This document shows, piece by piece, positions 31,289 to 41,112 of a stretch of DNA of 64,000 nt. Made by a program: the position numbers and the translations under genes. Source of the DNA: a virus; IMG/VR virus record IMGVR_UViG_3300046665_000193, positions 1 through 64,000 of that record; one strand, written 5' to 3'. The stretch's first letter is position 1. Every line of letters starts with the position of its first letter. The notes under the pieces are model-generated. The model saw nothing but the letters and a program-made list of their open reading frames with translations, did not search any database and was not told where the DNA came from.

Positions 31289-32127
31289 TGAGCACCGCCT
31301 CGGTCTCATTCCAGACGGCACCGACCGGCGCAGAAGCCCCGGCAGCGGACCCGACGAAGGACATCAATGCGCAAGCAACGAACCCCGCCGCGCCTGCTGA
31401 AGGGTCCAATCCCGACCGGCCTGAGTGGCTCCCGCAAAACTTCGCGACCGTCGAAGACTACGTCAAGTCCAACAACGAAGCGCGAGGAGAACTCACCCGT
31501 GCGCAGCAGGAACTCGCTAAGCTCCGAAAGAGTGACAGCGAGCAGCCCGGCGCGGGGGCAGAACAGTCTTCGCAGACCCCGGCTGAGAGAGCGGCCAACG
31601 AAGCCGTAACCAACGCTGGCCTCGACGTTTCGACGTGGCAGGCTGAGTTCAACGAGACCCGTGATGTGTCCGAAGAGGGCCGTGCGGCAATCGCTAAGGG
31701 TCTCGAAAAGCAGTTCGGCAAGGACGCTCGCGCCCTCGTGGACGACTTCATCGAAGGCCAGAAGATGCGCCTCTCCAACGTGGAGAATCAGGTGCATCAG
31801 CAGGCTGGTGGCAAGGATCAGTACGCTGCAATGATGCAGTGGGCTTCGACGAATATGTCGGCTCAGGAGATCGCTGCCTACAACACTGCCATGGGCACTG
31901 GTGACTTCAACTCGATGTCGCTCGCTGTCGATGGCTTGAAGTCTCGCTTCACCAAGGCTGTCGGCTCCGCACCGAAGCTGCTCAGCGGTGACAACTCCAT
32001 CGCCAACAACAGTGGTGGCTTCGGCTCCACGTTCGAGATGACGCAGGCCATGAAGGACCCGCGCTATCGCACCGACCCGGTCTACCGTAAGGGCGTCGAA
32101 CAGCGGGCGATGAAGTCCAACTTCTAA
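31288..32127 (+). CDS. Scaffolding protein (gp9-like)
   Basis: 279 aa; acidic N-terminus, a helical middle (RGELTRAQQELAKLRKSDSE), and the C-terminal AMKDPRYRTDPVYRKGVEQR that resembles scaffold capsid-binding ends. Located between portal and capsid, as in T7. It guides prohead assembly and leaves before maturation. Confidence 0.8.
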   Translation: MSTASVSFQTAPTGAEAPAADPTKDINAQATNPAAPAEGSNPDRPEWLPQNFATVEDYVKSNNEARGELTRAQQELAKLRKSDSEQPGAGAEQSSQTPAERAANEAVTNAGLDVSTWQAEFNETRDVSEEGRAAIAKGLEKQFGKDARALVDDFIEGQKMRLSNVENQVHQQAGGKDQYAAMMQWASTNMSAQEIAAYNTAMGTGDFNSMSLAVDGLKSRFTKAVGSAPKLLSGDNSIANNSGGFGSTFEMTQAMKDPRYRTDPVYRKGVEQRAMKSNF

Positions 32128-32924
32128 TGCTCCAGGGCGATTATTCTCAGCTATCGCCCAAGGCACTCGACACTTCCTTCTACGCTGTCAATCCGCACAC
32201 CTTCGGTAACTATCGCGCAGGCTACATGACCTTGTGGTCGCGCATGTCGGTTACCAAGGTGAGCGAGGCGTCGAAGCAAGTCCGCCTCGTGGTCGCTCAT
32301 CAGGATGTCTATAAGGGCATCGAAGCGGCCACGGGGGTGCCGTGGGCAGCAATCGCAATGCTGCATCTCCGCGAAGCCGGTCCTCAGGACGTAGGCCGCT
32401 GGGAATGCACACTGCACAACGGCGAACGCATCATCGGCAAGGGCACCAAGACCAAGCTCGTTCCGAAGGGCGTCGGCCCGTTCAAGTCATTCAAGGAAGC
32501 CGCCATCCATGCCATCCGGCAGGAAGGGCTCGATAAGATCGATTGGGCTAAGGACGGCATCGCGTATCTCGCGTTCGCCTCCGAGACCTTCAACGGCTTC
32601 GGCTATCGCAACAAGGGCATCCCGTCCCCGTACCTTTGGGGCGGCTCGTCCGTCCAGCAGAAGGGCAAGTACGTCAAGGATGGCGTGTTCGACCGTAACA
32701 CCATGGACCCGCAGATCGGCACCATGCCGCTCCTCAAGGTCCTCATGGACACCACCGGATACACCTTTGGCAAAACTCCTGCTGCTGCTGTGGCTGCACC
32801 TCAGCCAACCCCAGTCCCGTCCAGTCCCTCGACCCCCAGCGGCATTGATCCGCAGCGTGGGGTAGGGGCGATCCTGAACGTGGTCTATACCGCCATCCAA
32901 GCGGTTCTCAAACGAAAGAGCTAA
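32127..32924 (+). CDS. Lysozyme-family endolysin
   Basis: 265 aa (start overlaps the scaffold stop; inner ATG at 32228 possible). VPWAAIAMLHLREAG with its Glu, LHNGERIIGKGT, FNGFGYRNKGIPSPYLWGGS and KGKYVKDGVFD form the signature of the COG5526-type lysozyme family of alphaproteobacterial phages. A Pro-rich linker leads to a hydrophobic C-terminal ~25 residues. It cuts peptidoglycan for lysis or during assembly. T7 has no such gene here. Confidence 0.75.
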   Translation: MLQGDYSQLSPKALDTSFYAVNPHTFGNYRAGYMTLWSRMSVTKVSEASKQVRLVVAHQDVYKGIEAATGVPWAAIAMLHLREAGPQDVGRWECTLHNGERIIGKGTKTKLVPKGVGPFKSFKEAAIHAIRQEGLDKIDWAKDGIAYLAFASETFNGFGYRNKGIPSPYLWGGSSVQQKGKYVKDGVFDRNTMDPQIGTMPLLKVLMDTTGYTFGKTPAAAVAAPQPTPVPSSPSTPSGIDPQRGVGAILNVVYTAIQAVLKRKS

Positions 32925-32926
32925 CC

Positions 32927-33172
32927 ATGTATCGTCGCATCCTGCGGCGGTGCGGGCGGCTTCCCCTGTTCCGCCTCGGTGCGGCACTGGTCATCTTGAG
33001 CCAGATCATTGAGGCCCTCGACGCACTGGTCGGTCTCGACCTCGCGTCCATCCTCCCGGCGCACTACAACGTCGCCGCTATTGTCACGGCCATCGGCCTG
33101 CTCAAGATCGTCCTTAGGGGCCTCTTCGTTGTCGCTTCAATGTTCCAAACCAAACCGGAGGAGGGCAGCTAA
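32927..33172 (+). CDS. 81-aa membrane protein
   Basis: MYRRILRRCGRLPLFRLGAA: basic N-terminus then two hydrophobic stretches (GAALVILSQIIEALDALVG; VAAIVTAIGLLKIVLRGLFV). It sits between endolysin and a holin-like gene, so it may be part of the lysis set. Confidence 0.55.
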   Translation: MYRRILRRCGRLPLFRLGAALVILSQIIEALDALVGLDLASILPAHYNVAAIVTAIGLLKIVLRGLFVVASMFQTKPEEGS

Positions 33173-33573
33173 TGTGGCTGCTCACCTTCGCACTCAATCT
33201 CTTCTCCAGTCCCATACTCGGCAAAGTCGCCGACTACCTCACGAAGCGCTCCAACGACCAAGCCGTCATGCACGGCCAAGACATGACCGCAGCCACGTCC
33301 ATCGTGGTCGCGCAAATCCAAGCGGAGATCGCAGCCCGTCAAGCCCAGCTCGCGTTCTCCTCGCGTCACGACAAACTCGTGGCATGGATCGTCGCGCCGT
33401 TCATCCTTCATGTGTGGATGCTCGTGCTCGACAGATGCTTCCATCTCAACTGGAACATCGAGATGCTACCCGACCCACTCAACGACTGGGAAGGTCGCAT
33501 CCTTCTATCGTTCTTCATCCTCTCGCCCGCAGCTAACCTTGCAAAGGCGGCTCTCGGGCTGGTGAAGAAGTAG
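33172..33573 (+). CDS. Three-helix holin-like protein
   Basis: 133 aa; start overlaps the previous stop. N-terminal hydrophobic segment, amphipathic middle (AATSIVVAQIQAEIAARQAQ), then two C-terminal helices around KLVAWIVAPFILHVWMLVL and ILLSFFILSPAANLAKAALG. This arrangement matches the three-TM holins of gene-transfer agents and alphaproteobacterial phages. Likely releases or times the endolysin. Confidence 0.6.
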   Translation: MWLLTFALNLFSSPILGKVADYLTKRSNDQAVMHGQDMTAATSIVVAQIQAEIAARQAQLAFSSRHDKLVAWIVAPFILHVWMLVLDRCFHLNWNIEMLPDPLNDWEGRILLSFFILSPAANLAKAALGLVKK

Positions 33574-33804
33574 CAACATGGCCGGTGCCTCTACAGCCTC
33601 ATCAACTGTACGCGCCGGTCCTCGCTCCATAGCGGAAAGCAACGTGCCCCTTTTAAGGGGGCGTTCAGGTCCAAGACCACCGACTAGACGAAGCCTCTTG
33701 GCTCACTCTTGATGCATCTGCGGATGCACTGAGCGTGAATAACCTTTTGCGTCTTCCGATGGCGGGTTCGAGGCCACTTCCTCAATCCACTATGGAGACT
33801 ACCA
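33574..33804. other. Leader of the capsid gene
   Basis: 231 bases without a gene. CCCCTTTTAAGGGGG at ~33646-33660 can form a short hairpin. GGCCGGTGCCTCTACAGCC at ~33580 is only a weak match to the late promoter. Capsid genes usually have a strong promoter, but I cannot assign one with confidence. Confidence 0.35.
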
Positions 33805-34743
33805 ATGACCGACACCGTCGTGTCCCGCACCGGCCAAGTTAACCACACTGGCGATGCACTCGCACTATTCCTCAAGGTGTTCTCGGGTGAAGTTCTCACC
33901 GAGTTCGAGCGCACCACGCTGTTCACCGACAAGCACTTCATCCGACAGATCACGTCGGGCAAGTCGGCGCAGTTCCCGCTGATCGGTAAGGCGTCCAGCC
34001 GTTACCATGTTCCCGGTCAGTGGATCGATGGCACCGTCATCGACCACGCCGAGAAGGTGATCACCATCGACGATCTGCTGATCGCTGATACGTTCATCGC
34101 CAACATCGACGAAGCCATGAACCACTACGACGTTCGCGGTCCCTACTCGCAGGAGCTGGGTCGTGAGTTGGCTCAGGCATTCGACACCAACGTCGCCCGC
34201 GTCATGGTTCTGGCGGCTCGCGCCTCCAACCCTCTGGCTGGTCGCGCTGGCGGCACCCGCATCTCCAACGCCAACATGGACACCGACAAGGACGCTCTGC
34301 GTACCTCGCTGTTCTCGGCTGCTCAGAAGCTCGATGAGAAGAACGTCCCCGCCGAAGATCGCACCGCGTTCTTCCGCCCGGCTCAGTTCTACATCATGGC
34401 TCAGGACACCACGCTCATCAACAAGTTCTACGGTGAGACGGGTGGCGATCTGGGCAAGGGCTCGCTGGAGACCGTCGCTGGCTTCCCGATTGTGAAGTCG
34501 AACAACGTGCCGTCCGCCGATGACACGCTGAACACGAACGTCCACGCCAAGTATCGCTCGGACTTCAGCAAGACCGTGGGCGTCATCTCGAACAAGATGG
34601 CCGCTGGCACCGTCAAGCTGATGGACCTCGCGATGGACGCTCAGTACGAGCCCCGCCGTCAGGGCACCTTCATGGTCGCCAAGTACGCGGTCGGCCACGA
34701 CTGGCTGCGCCCTGAGTGCGCGGTCGAACTCTACAAGGCGTAA
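33805..34743 (+). CDS. Major capsid protein (gp10-like)
   Basis: 312 aa. MTDTVVSRTGQVNHTGDALA, LFLKVFSGEVLTEFERTTLF and SGKSAQFPLIGKAS are typical of the T7 gp10A HK97-fold N-terminus and E-loop. No slippery-site 10B extension is evident. Followed by a strong terminator. Confidence 0.95.
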   Translation: MTDTVVSRTGQVNHTGDALALFLKVFSGEVLTEFERTTLFTDKHFIRQITSGKSAQFPLIGKASSRYHVPGQWIDGTVIDHAEKVITIDDLLIADTFIANIDEAMNHYDVRGPYSQELGRELAQAFDTNVARVMVLAARASNPLAGRAGGTRISNANMDTDKDALRTSLFSAAQKLDEKNVPAEDRTAFFRPAQFYIMAQDTTLINKFYGETGGDLGKGSLETVAGFPIVKSNNVPSADDTLNTNVHAKYRSDFSKTVGVISNKMAAGTVKLMDLAMDAQYEPRRQGTFMVAKYAVGHDWLRPECAVELYKA

Positions 34744-34756
34744 GCCTTCAACCCAG

Positions 34757-34785
34757 CCGGGGACCTTCGGGTCTCCGGTTTTTTC
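34757..34785 (+). terminator. Late terminator after the capsid gene (T-phi equivalent)
   Basis: A 9-bp stem CCGGGGACC/GGTCTCCGG (one G-U pair) capped by the stable loop TTCG, followed by TTTTTTC. T7 has its only phage-polymerase terminator at the same place. Confidence 0.92.
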
Positions 34786-34799
34786 ATTCAAGGATCACA

Positions 34800-35396
34800 A
34801 TGGATACCACTGCGCTCGCTCCCATGACGGAGCTTGAGGCCATCAACGATATGCTCTCGCTCATCTCTGAGAGCCCGGTGGCCTCCCTTGACGAGGCATC
34901 ACGGGTCGCTGATGCACAGACTGCGGTGCAGATACTGCGCCGACAACTACGCGACACACAGGCCCGTAACTGGGACTGGAACACCGAGAGCGGTATGTGG
35001 CTCGCGCCGGATATGGACGGCAACATCGTCCTCCCGCGCAACTGCATCAAGGTCGATCCGACCGACCCGCGTCTCGACTATGTGCGCCGGGGCGACAAGC
35101 TCTGGGATCGCACCAACCACACATTCAACATCGGCAAGAAGGTCCAGCTCGACCTCGTCATGCTGCTCCCATTTGAGGACATCCCTGAGACCGCGCGTCG
35201 CTACATCAGCATCGCAGCCGGTCGCAAGTTCGAGAACCGAATGATCGGTGACGGACAGTCTCACACGATCAACGAAGCTGACGTGATGCAGGCATGGGCC
35301 ATCCTGTTGCAGGAGGAGTGTGAGAACGCCGAACTCAACGTAGTGAAGGACAGCTCCACGGTGCGCAACATTTCGCATGGTCGCTATCGGCGGTAA
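34800..35396 (+). CDS. Tail tubular protein A (gp11-like)
   Basis: 198 aa, against 196 in T7. LEAINDMLSLISESPVASLD, the DTQARNWDWNTE tract and PRNCIKVDPTDPRLDYVRRG are characteristic. It forms the adaptor ring between portal and nozzle and binds fibres. AAGGATCAC upstream of ATG. Confidence 0.92.
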   Translation: MDTTALAPMTELEAINDMLSLISESPVASLDEASRVADAQTAVQILRRQLRDTQARNWDWNTESGMWLAPDMDGNIVLPRNCIKVDPTDPRLDYVRRGDKLWDRTNHTFNIGKKVQLDLVMLLPFEDIPETARRYISIAAGRKFENRMIGDGQSHTINEADVMQAWAILLQEECENAELNVVKDSSTVRNISHGRYRR

Positions 35397-37780
35397 TGAC
35401 TAAGCCTGCCTCTGGCACAATTCCAAACCTCGTCAACGGCGTATCACAACAGGCCCCCGCACTCCGTCTCCCCACGCAGGGTGAGCTACAGGACAACTAC
35501 TACTCGACAATCGTCGAGGGCTTGAAAGATCGACCGCCGACCGAACATATCGCCAAAATCCTCGACTCTCTTCCCGGCAACGTCTTCACTCACATCATCA
35601 ACCGCGACATCAACGAGAAGTATCTCGTGGTGTTCGACCCGGAAGATGGCATCGTGCGCGTCTTCGACTTCAACGGCGAAGAGCGGGAGGTCTTCTATCC
35701 GCGCGGCTTTGGCTACATCGAACATGCCGACAGCACCATGCTGCGGGCGGTCACCGTGGCCGACTACACTTTCATCACGAACACGACCGTGGCAACCGCC
35801 ATGGACACTGAGGTGCAGCCTACGCGCAAGCCCGAGGCACTGATCAACGTCCTCGCAGGCAACTACGGCAAGACCTACGCCATCCGTATCAACGGCGTGC
35901 TCGCGGCCCAGTACATCACTCCCGATGGCGACGTGGCCTCTGAAGCGTCATTCATCGACACGGTCTACATCGCTTCGCAGCTCGATGCGTCGCTCACGGC
36001 CAACGGCTTCAATGCTGGCGGCTGGCACTCCAACCGCTACGGCAACGCCATCCACATCTTCCACGAGCTGGGCACCCAGTTCAGCGTCGAGGTGCAGGAC
36101 GGCTACAACGGCAACGCCATGAAGGCGGCGAAGGGCAGCGTCCAACGCTTCTCCGATCTGCCGTCGTTCGGCCCTGATGGCTTCACCATCGAGATCGCAG
36201 GCGACAGCGGTAACACCGGCGACAACTACTACGTCCAGTTCCAGAAGGGCGTGGACGGTCCCGGCGTTTGGAAGGAGAGTGTGAAGCCCGGCACCAAGCT
36301 GTATCTCAAAGCAGCGACGATGCCGCATGCACTGATCTCTGAAGCGGACGGCACGTTCACCTTTGACGAGATCGAGTGGGACCCACGCAAGTGCGGCGAC
36401 AGCGACAGCTCGCCTGACCCGTCGTTCGTAGGCGACTATATCGAGGATGTGTTCTTCCACCGCAACAGGCTGGGCCTGCTGTCTGGTGAGAACTCCATCA
36501 TGAGCCGCAACGGGTCGTTCTTCGACTTCTTCCGCACCACTGCCACGGCTGTGCTCGACGATGATCCCATCGACGTTGGCGCGTCGCACGTCAAGGTGTC
36601 CCTGCTCAAGCATGCGGTGCCGTATCAGGACCAGCTCGTGCTCTTCTCGGAGCAGACGCAGTTCACTGTGAGCGGCAACGATCTGCTGACGCCGAAGACC
36701 GTGTCAATCCGGCCCCAGACTGAATACGTCTGCGATGGCAACGTGCGCCCGGTCGGCCTCGGTCAGTCCATCTTCTTCGCCGCACGGCGAGGGGACTACA
36801 GCTCGATCTGGGAATACACTATCGACAAGGTCTCGCAGACCGCCTCGGCCAGTGAGGTAACCGCGCATGTCCCGGCCTATGTGCCGAAGGGCGTGTTCAA
36901 GATGGCCGGAACGTCCAACGAGAGCGTCCTCGCGATGCTCGCGTCCAGCGACCCCACGCGCATCTACATCTACCGCTTCTACACATCCTCGGATGGGCAG
37001 AGGCTGCAGGCAGCGTGGCAGAAGTGGTCATTGCCGGGCGACCCGAAGATACTGAACGTGGAGTTCATCGAGAGTGACATGTTCGTCGTCGCACAGCGCG
37101 AGGACGGCGTCTATCTTGAGAAGATCAGGATGCAGCCAAACGCCTTCGACGAGGGCCTCGGCTTCCTTGTGCGGCTCGACCGTCGCATCCACTCGACCGA
37201 TCTTCCGGCCCCGGCCTACAGCGCTGCATTTGGTTACACTGTCTACACCCTCCCTTACATGCCGTCCGAGAACATCGTGGCGGTTACGTCTCCGGGCGGG
37301 AACACACTGCCAGCCATCGAGCTGCCAATCGAGGTCATCAGCGGCACCGGCCTACAGGTCGCCCTCCGTGGCGATACCCGTGGTGCGAAGGTCTGGTTCG
37401 GTGAACCTTACGAGCGCCGCTATCGGTTCTCCAAGTTCTTCCTGAGGCAACAGTCGGCGAACGGCGGCAGCACGGCGGTCCAGACTGGGCGGCTCCAGCT
37501 CCGTCAGATGACGCTGGCCTACAACAACTCGTCCTACTTCCGGGTCGAGGTCACCCCCGAGGGTCGTCAAACCTACGTCTATGAAATGACCGGGCGCACC
37601 TTGGGCAACGCTCAGAACATCCTCGGCCACATCCCGCTTCGGTCTGGCAAAATGTCGATCCCGATCATGTCGCGCAACGACCGGGTCACCATCGACCTCA
37701 GCTCCGATAGTTGGATGCCATCGGCATTCATCAACGCGGAATGGCAGGGGACACACAACGAGAAGGCAAGAGAGCTTTAA
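35396..37780 (+). CDS. Tail tubular protein B (gp12-like)
   Basis: 794 aa, the same size as T7 gp12. GTIPNLVNGVSQQAPALRLP at the N-terminus and FHRNRLGLLSGENSIMSRNG in the middle are hallmark segments. It builds the tail nozzle. Start overlaps the previous stop (TAATG). Confidence 0.95.
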   Translation: MTKPASGTIPNLVNGVSQQAPALRLPTQGELQDNYYSTIVEGLKDRPPTEHIAKILDSLPGNVFTHIINRDINEKYLVVFDPEDGIVRVFDFNGEEREVFYPRGFGYIEHADSTMLRAVTVADYTFITNTTVATAMDTEVQPTRKPEALINVLAGNYGKTYAIRINGVLAAQYITPDGDVASEASFIDTVYIASQLDASLTANGFNAGGWHSNRYGNAIHIFHELGTQFSVEVQDGYNGNAMKAAKGSVQRFSDLPSFGPDGFTIEIAGDSGNTGDNYYVQFQKGVDGPGVWKESVKPGTKLYLKAATMPHALISEADGTFTFDEIEWDPRKCGDSDSSPDPSFVGDYIEDVFFHRNRLGLLSGENSIMSRNGSFFDFFRTTATAVLDDDPIDVGASHVKVSLLKHAVPYQDQLVLFSEQTQFTVSGNDLLTPKTVSIRPQTEYVCDGNVRPVGLGQSIFFAARRGDYSSIWEYTIDKVSQTASASEVTAHVPAYVPKGVFKMAGTSNESVLAMLASSDPTRIYIYRFYTSSDGQRLQAAWQKWSLPGDPKILNVEFIESDMFVVAQREDGVYLEKIRMQPNAFDEGLGFLVRLDRRIHSTDLPAPAYSAAFGYTVYTLPYMPSENIVAVTSPGGNTLPAIELPIEVISGTGLQVALRGDTRGAKVWFGEPYERRYRFSKFFLRQQSANGGSTAVQTGRLQLRQMTLAYNNSSYFRVEVTPEGRQTYVYEMTGRTLGNAQNILGHIPLRSGKMSIPIMSRNDRVTIDLSSDSWMPSAFINAEWQGTHNEKAREL

Positions 37781-38250
37781 TGGGTTACGTCCAGCGGGCA
37801 ACCGTTGAAGACGTTACGTTCATCTCCAGGAATTTGAGGCAGGCCGACCGCGACGAGTGCGATGCTACACTAGCAACGCGCCCTGAGCTGATCCTGCCTC
37901 AATGCGTGACTCCCGGTCGGGATGTGTGGACCTTCCACCTGAACGACGGGACGCCCGTTGGAGTGTTCGGCGTCGATAGAACACCAGACCCGGATGTCGG
38001 CATCGTGTGGATGCTTTCGACTGACGAGATCAAACTACACAAACGAGAGTTTCTCGTAGAGAGCAAGCCGTATGTGCTCGCGCTCAATGACGACTTCCCA
38101 ATCATCACCAACATGGTGGATGCGCGGAACACCCTTCATCACCGCTGGCTCAAGTGGCTCGGCTTCTCCTTCCTTCGCAGGATCGAACGATGGGGTGCAC
38201 GCAGCGTCCCCTTCTATGAGTTCGCAAGGATGAAACAGACATGTGCATAA
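37780..38250 (+). CDS. gp13-like virion assembly protein (GNAT fold)
   Basis: 156 aa; RATVEDVTFISRNLRQADRD and NTLHHRWLKWLGFSFLRRIE resemble the GNAT-like fold of T7 gp13, which occupies the same place behind gp12. T7 gp13 is needed for internal-core assembly. Enzymatic activity is unlikely because the acetyl-CoA loop is not evident. Confidence 0.7.
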   Translation: MGYVQRATVEDVTFISRNLRQADRDECDATLATRPELILPQCVTPGRDVWTFHLNDGTPVGVFGVDRTPDPDVGIVWMLSTDEIKLHKREFLVESKPYVLALNDDFPIITNMVDARNTLHHRWLKWLGFSFLRRIERWGARSVPFYEFARMKQTCA

Positions 38251-38798
38251 TGGCACTGGGCGCACTCGCGCCTATCCTCGGCATGATCAGCAGCATCGGC
38301 TCCGCTGTCGTCGGCTATGCCGCGCAGAAGCAGCAGGCTGATCAGCAGAACGCTTACTACGCCCAGAACGCTCGGGCGGCTCAGATGGCTGCTGTCAACC
38401 AGTATGCCAACCAGCAGAACCAGATCATCCAGAAGCGCAACGCTGCGGGGCAACAGGTCGAAGAGACCCACATCGCAGCGCTTAAGGCGCGAGGTACGGC
38501 GCACGTTGCGTCGGGTGAAGCTGGCGTTACCGGCCTGTCGGTCGATGCCCTCATTGACGACTTCTACGGTCGCGAGGGGCGGCGCGTCGATAGCATCGAT
38601 CAGAACTACGAGATGGACCGCGACTACATGCGGGCCAACATGGAAAGCACTGAGGCTCAGGCCCAGCAGCGCATCAACAGTGTCCGTCAAGCAGCCGAAC
38701 CGTCGTTCGCCGACGCCGCCATCCGCATTCTCGGAGGTGTCGCAGGGGGCCTCGGGGGCATGGCTAAGGGCGGCATGACACAGGAGTTCGCGAGCTAA
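38241..38798 (+). CDS. Internal virion protein (gp14-like)
   Basis: 185 aa; MCIMALGALAPILGMISSIG hydrophobic start, Gln/Ala-rich helices (AAQKQQADQQNAYYAQNARA) and a Gly-rich end. In T7 gp14 forms the outer-membrane channel during ejection. Overlaps both neighbours slightly. Confidence 0.82.
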   Translation: MCIMALGALAPILGMISSIGSAVVGYAAQKQQADQQNAYYAQNARAAQMAAVNQYANQQNQIIQKRNAAGQQVEETHIAALKARGTAHVASGEAGVTGLSVDALIDDFYGREGRRVDSIDQNYEMDRDYMRANMESTEAQAQQRINSVRQAAEPSFADAAIRILGGVAGGLGGMAKGGMTQEFAS

Positions 38799-41056
38799 TG
38801 GCGCGACAAGGACGAGTACAGGTTGAGGAGCTGGCAGGGCCGGTTCCTCTTCAAGCGGCACCACTGCCGGGCGACACCTTCACGGGTGCCGCTCAGGCCC
38901 CAATCGACAACAGCCTCACGCGCATTGCGGATGCACTGAGCAGCTTCAACACCTCGCTGTCCAGCTTCGGCACCGCCGCCAAGCAGGCTCAGCTCAAGCA
39001 GCTCGACGAGGCCGAGGGCGCACGCGCCAACAAGATGATCGCAGGCTGGACGCCGGATCAGGCTATCGAGGCTGTACAGAATGGCACGCTGGCCAACTTC
39101 CAGCACCCGCATTGGAAGGCCGCAGTCGAGAAGAACAGCGGTCAGGCTTACGGCGAGCGGATCATGGGCGGCGTCCAGAACATGATCAAGACGGGTCAGA
39201 TCGACCTTAGCTCCGAAACGGACAACATCTCCGACATCGTCACGAAGGCGACTAACGACGAGCTGCAGAATGTGCCGCCGTGGTTTCAGGCTTCCAAGGC
39301 TGGCATGGCCGGTCTCATGCAGCGCATTGAAGCGGGTCGCGACCAGCTCATCCGTGCCCAGACCGAGCAGCGTGCTGCCGCCTTCACGCGCAAGCAGGAA
39401 GGTGTGGTCTACGATCAGTTCAGCAAGATGTTCGATGTCACCCAAGGCGACAACGCGGAGATCACGCAGAGCAAGATCAGGGGCGTCTATGCCGACCTCG
39501 GCAACAGCAAGTTCCTACGCAACGATCAGGTCGATAAGGTTCTGATTGACGTGCTCCGCAACAAGGCCGCTGACCCGAACTCAGTCGAGGCTGTGGTGCA
39601 TGCGCTGAGCATTGATCGCGTCGGCAAGGATGGCGAGAAGGTCCCGGCGCTGGGCGCGAACCCGCGCTATGTGCAGGACATCACCCAGATCAGGGATACA
39701 GCCCGCGCCACGCTGACCAAGAAGTACGACGAGACCGCCGAAGCTACCGCGAAGAAGAACGTGCGGGACGCCATCGATCGACAGGACGGCTCTGTCTGGA
39801 CGATGAACTCGACCAGTTATGAGAACCCGTATGCGAAGGGCGACAAGACCCGCACCATCGACATGTCCAAGACCAAGGACGCGGCGGCTGTGGACTACCT
39901 GACGTGGAGCAAGCAGCTCGCAGGCTCGCGACGTGAAAGCCCAGAGAACCAGTATCAGCGCGAATGGAACACCATGACCGCGAACAACATGCCGAACCCG
40001 GCGTGGACTGAGATGCTGTCGAGCCCGTCCAAGGCGTTCGCCAATCCGCAGTCGCTTACCAACCCGGTACAGCGGCAGCAGGCTATCGCGTCTGGCGAGC
40101 TGTTCATGCGGATGTCGGAAGCGAACTATCCGTATGTGAAGAACACGCTCAAGCTCGACAAGAACGCGCTCGACTTCAATCAGGTCTATCAGGTTGCACG
40201 TCAACTGGGTAAGAACGAGGACCAGTCTCTCGACATGGCGGCGGCTGCAATCCGCACTCCCGACAACGAGAACGACATGGCGGTTCGCTCCCAGCGGGCG
40301 AAGGATGTCGAGGCCAAGGTCAAGTCTATGGACTTCGGCACTGGTTGGCAGAGCTACATCCCGTTCAACAACAGCAACGCCAAGAACAGCGGCGCGGTGC
40401 AGAAGCGCATCCTCGACGTGGCTACCGTCCTCGTTCGCGTCCCCGGCATGTCGCTGGACGATGCGGTGAAGGGCGCTGCCGAGATGGTGCAGAAGCGCTC
40501 GGTCTATGTGAATGGTCACGTCGTGGCCGACAACGGCTACATGCCGCCGAAGCAGCTCACCGGCAACATCGAGAAGGCGCTCGCCGACTACCATGCCCAG
40601 TACGGCAAGAAGGAAGCCGTTGGCTCTGCCAGCGATCTCTCCATCGAGCCCATGGGCGGTGGCACGTTCCGCATCATCGACGCCTCGCAGGAGGGCGGTA
40701 AGCCGCTCTACGCGCAGGACGCCAAGGGCCGTGTGATCCCCGCTACGATCACGATGGCGCAGCTCACACGCATGCAGAAGAACACCGAGGCTGACACTGA
40801 GGTGACCCGAGAAGCTGCACAGGTTGAGAACCGGAGGGCCGCAGAGGCCGCTGATGCTGCCCGCATCCGCAACACCCCGGATCGTCTCCTGTCACCAGCC
40901 CAGCGCGAGACAAAGCGTGCTCTCGGTCCCGATCCGGCGCTCGACGCCTTCACGAACCTCAACGGCGGCGGGGAGATGATCCCGCCACAGCAGTTCGAGG
41001 ACACCTTCAAGAAGCTCTTCCAGCGGCCCCACGGGCGTCTGGGCAAGCAGAACTAA
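38798..41056 (+). CDS. Internal virion protein (gp15-like)
   Basis: 752 aa, near the 747 of T7 gp15. Largely helical with low-complexity Ala/Gln stretches; PLPGDTFTGAAQAPIDNSLT and WKAAVEKNSGQAYGERIMGG are typical of the N-terminus. Forms the periplasmic tunnel with gp16. Confidence 0.85.
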   Translation: MARQGRVQVEELAGPVPLQAAPLPGDTFTGAAQAPIDNSLTRIADALSSFNTSLSSFGTAAKQAQLKQLDEAEGARANKMIAGWTPDQAIEAVQNGTLANFQHPHWKAAVEKNSGQAYGERIMGGVQNMIKTGQIDLSSETDNISDIVTKATNDELQNVPPWFQASKAGMAGLMQRIEAGRDQLIRAQTEQRAAAFTRKQEGVVYDQFSKMFDVTQGDNAEITQSKIRGVYADLGNSKFLRNDQVDKVLIDVLRNKAADPNSVEAVVHALSIDRVGKDGEKVPALGANPRYVQDITQIRDTARATLTKKYDETAEATAKKNVRDAIDRQDGSVWTMNSTSYENPYAKGDKTRTIDMSKTKDAAAVDYLTWSKQLAGSRRESPENQYQREWNTMTANNMPNPAWTEMLSSPSKAFANPQSLTNPVQRQQAIASGELFMRMSEANYPYVKNTLKLDKNALDFNQVYQVARQLGKNEDQSLDMAAAAIRTPDNENDMAVRSQRAKDVEAKVKSMDFGTGWQSYIPFNNSNAKNSGAVQKRILDVATVLVRVPGMSLDDAVKGAAEMVQKRSVYVNGHVVADNGYMPPKQLTGNIEKALADYHAQYGKKEAVGSASDLSIEPMGGGTFRIIDASQEGGKPLYAQDAKGRVIPATITMAQLTRMQKNTEADTEVTREAAQVENRRAAEAADAARIRNTPDRLLSPAQRETKRALGPDPALDAFTNLNGGGEMIPPQQFEDTFKKLFQRPHGRLGKQN

Positions 41057-41064
41057 CCCATCAA

Positions 41065-41096
41065 CCGGCGAGGGGAGAGCTGAGGCTCTCTCCCGC
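41065..41096 (+). other. Hairpin before the gp16-like gene
   Basis: GGGGAGAG and CTCTCTCCC pair across CTGAGG, without a T-tract, between gp15-like and gp16-like genes. Probably an mRNA processing or stabilising structure. Confidence 0.4.
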
Positions 41097-41112
41097 TCAT
41101 TAGGATATTTCA

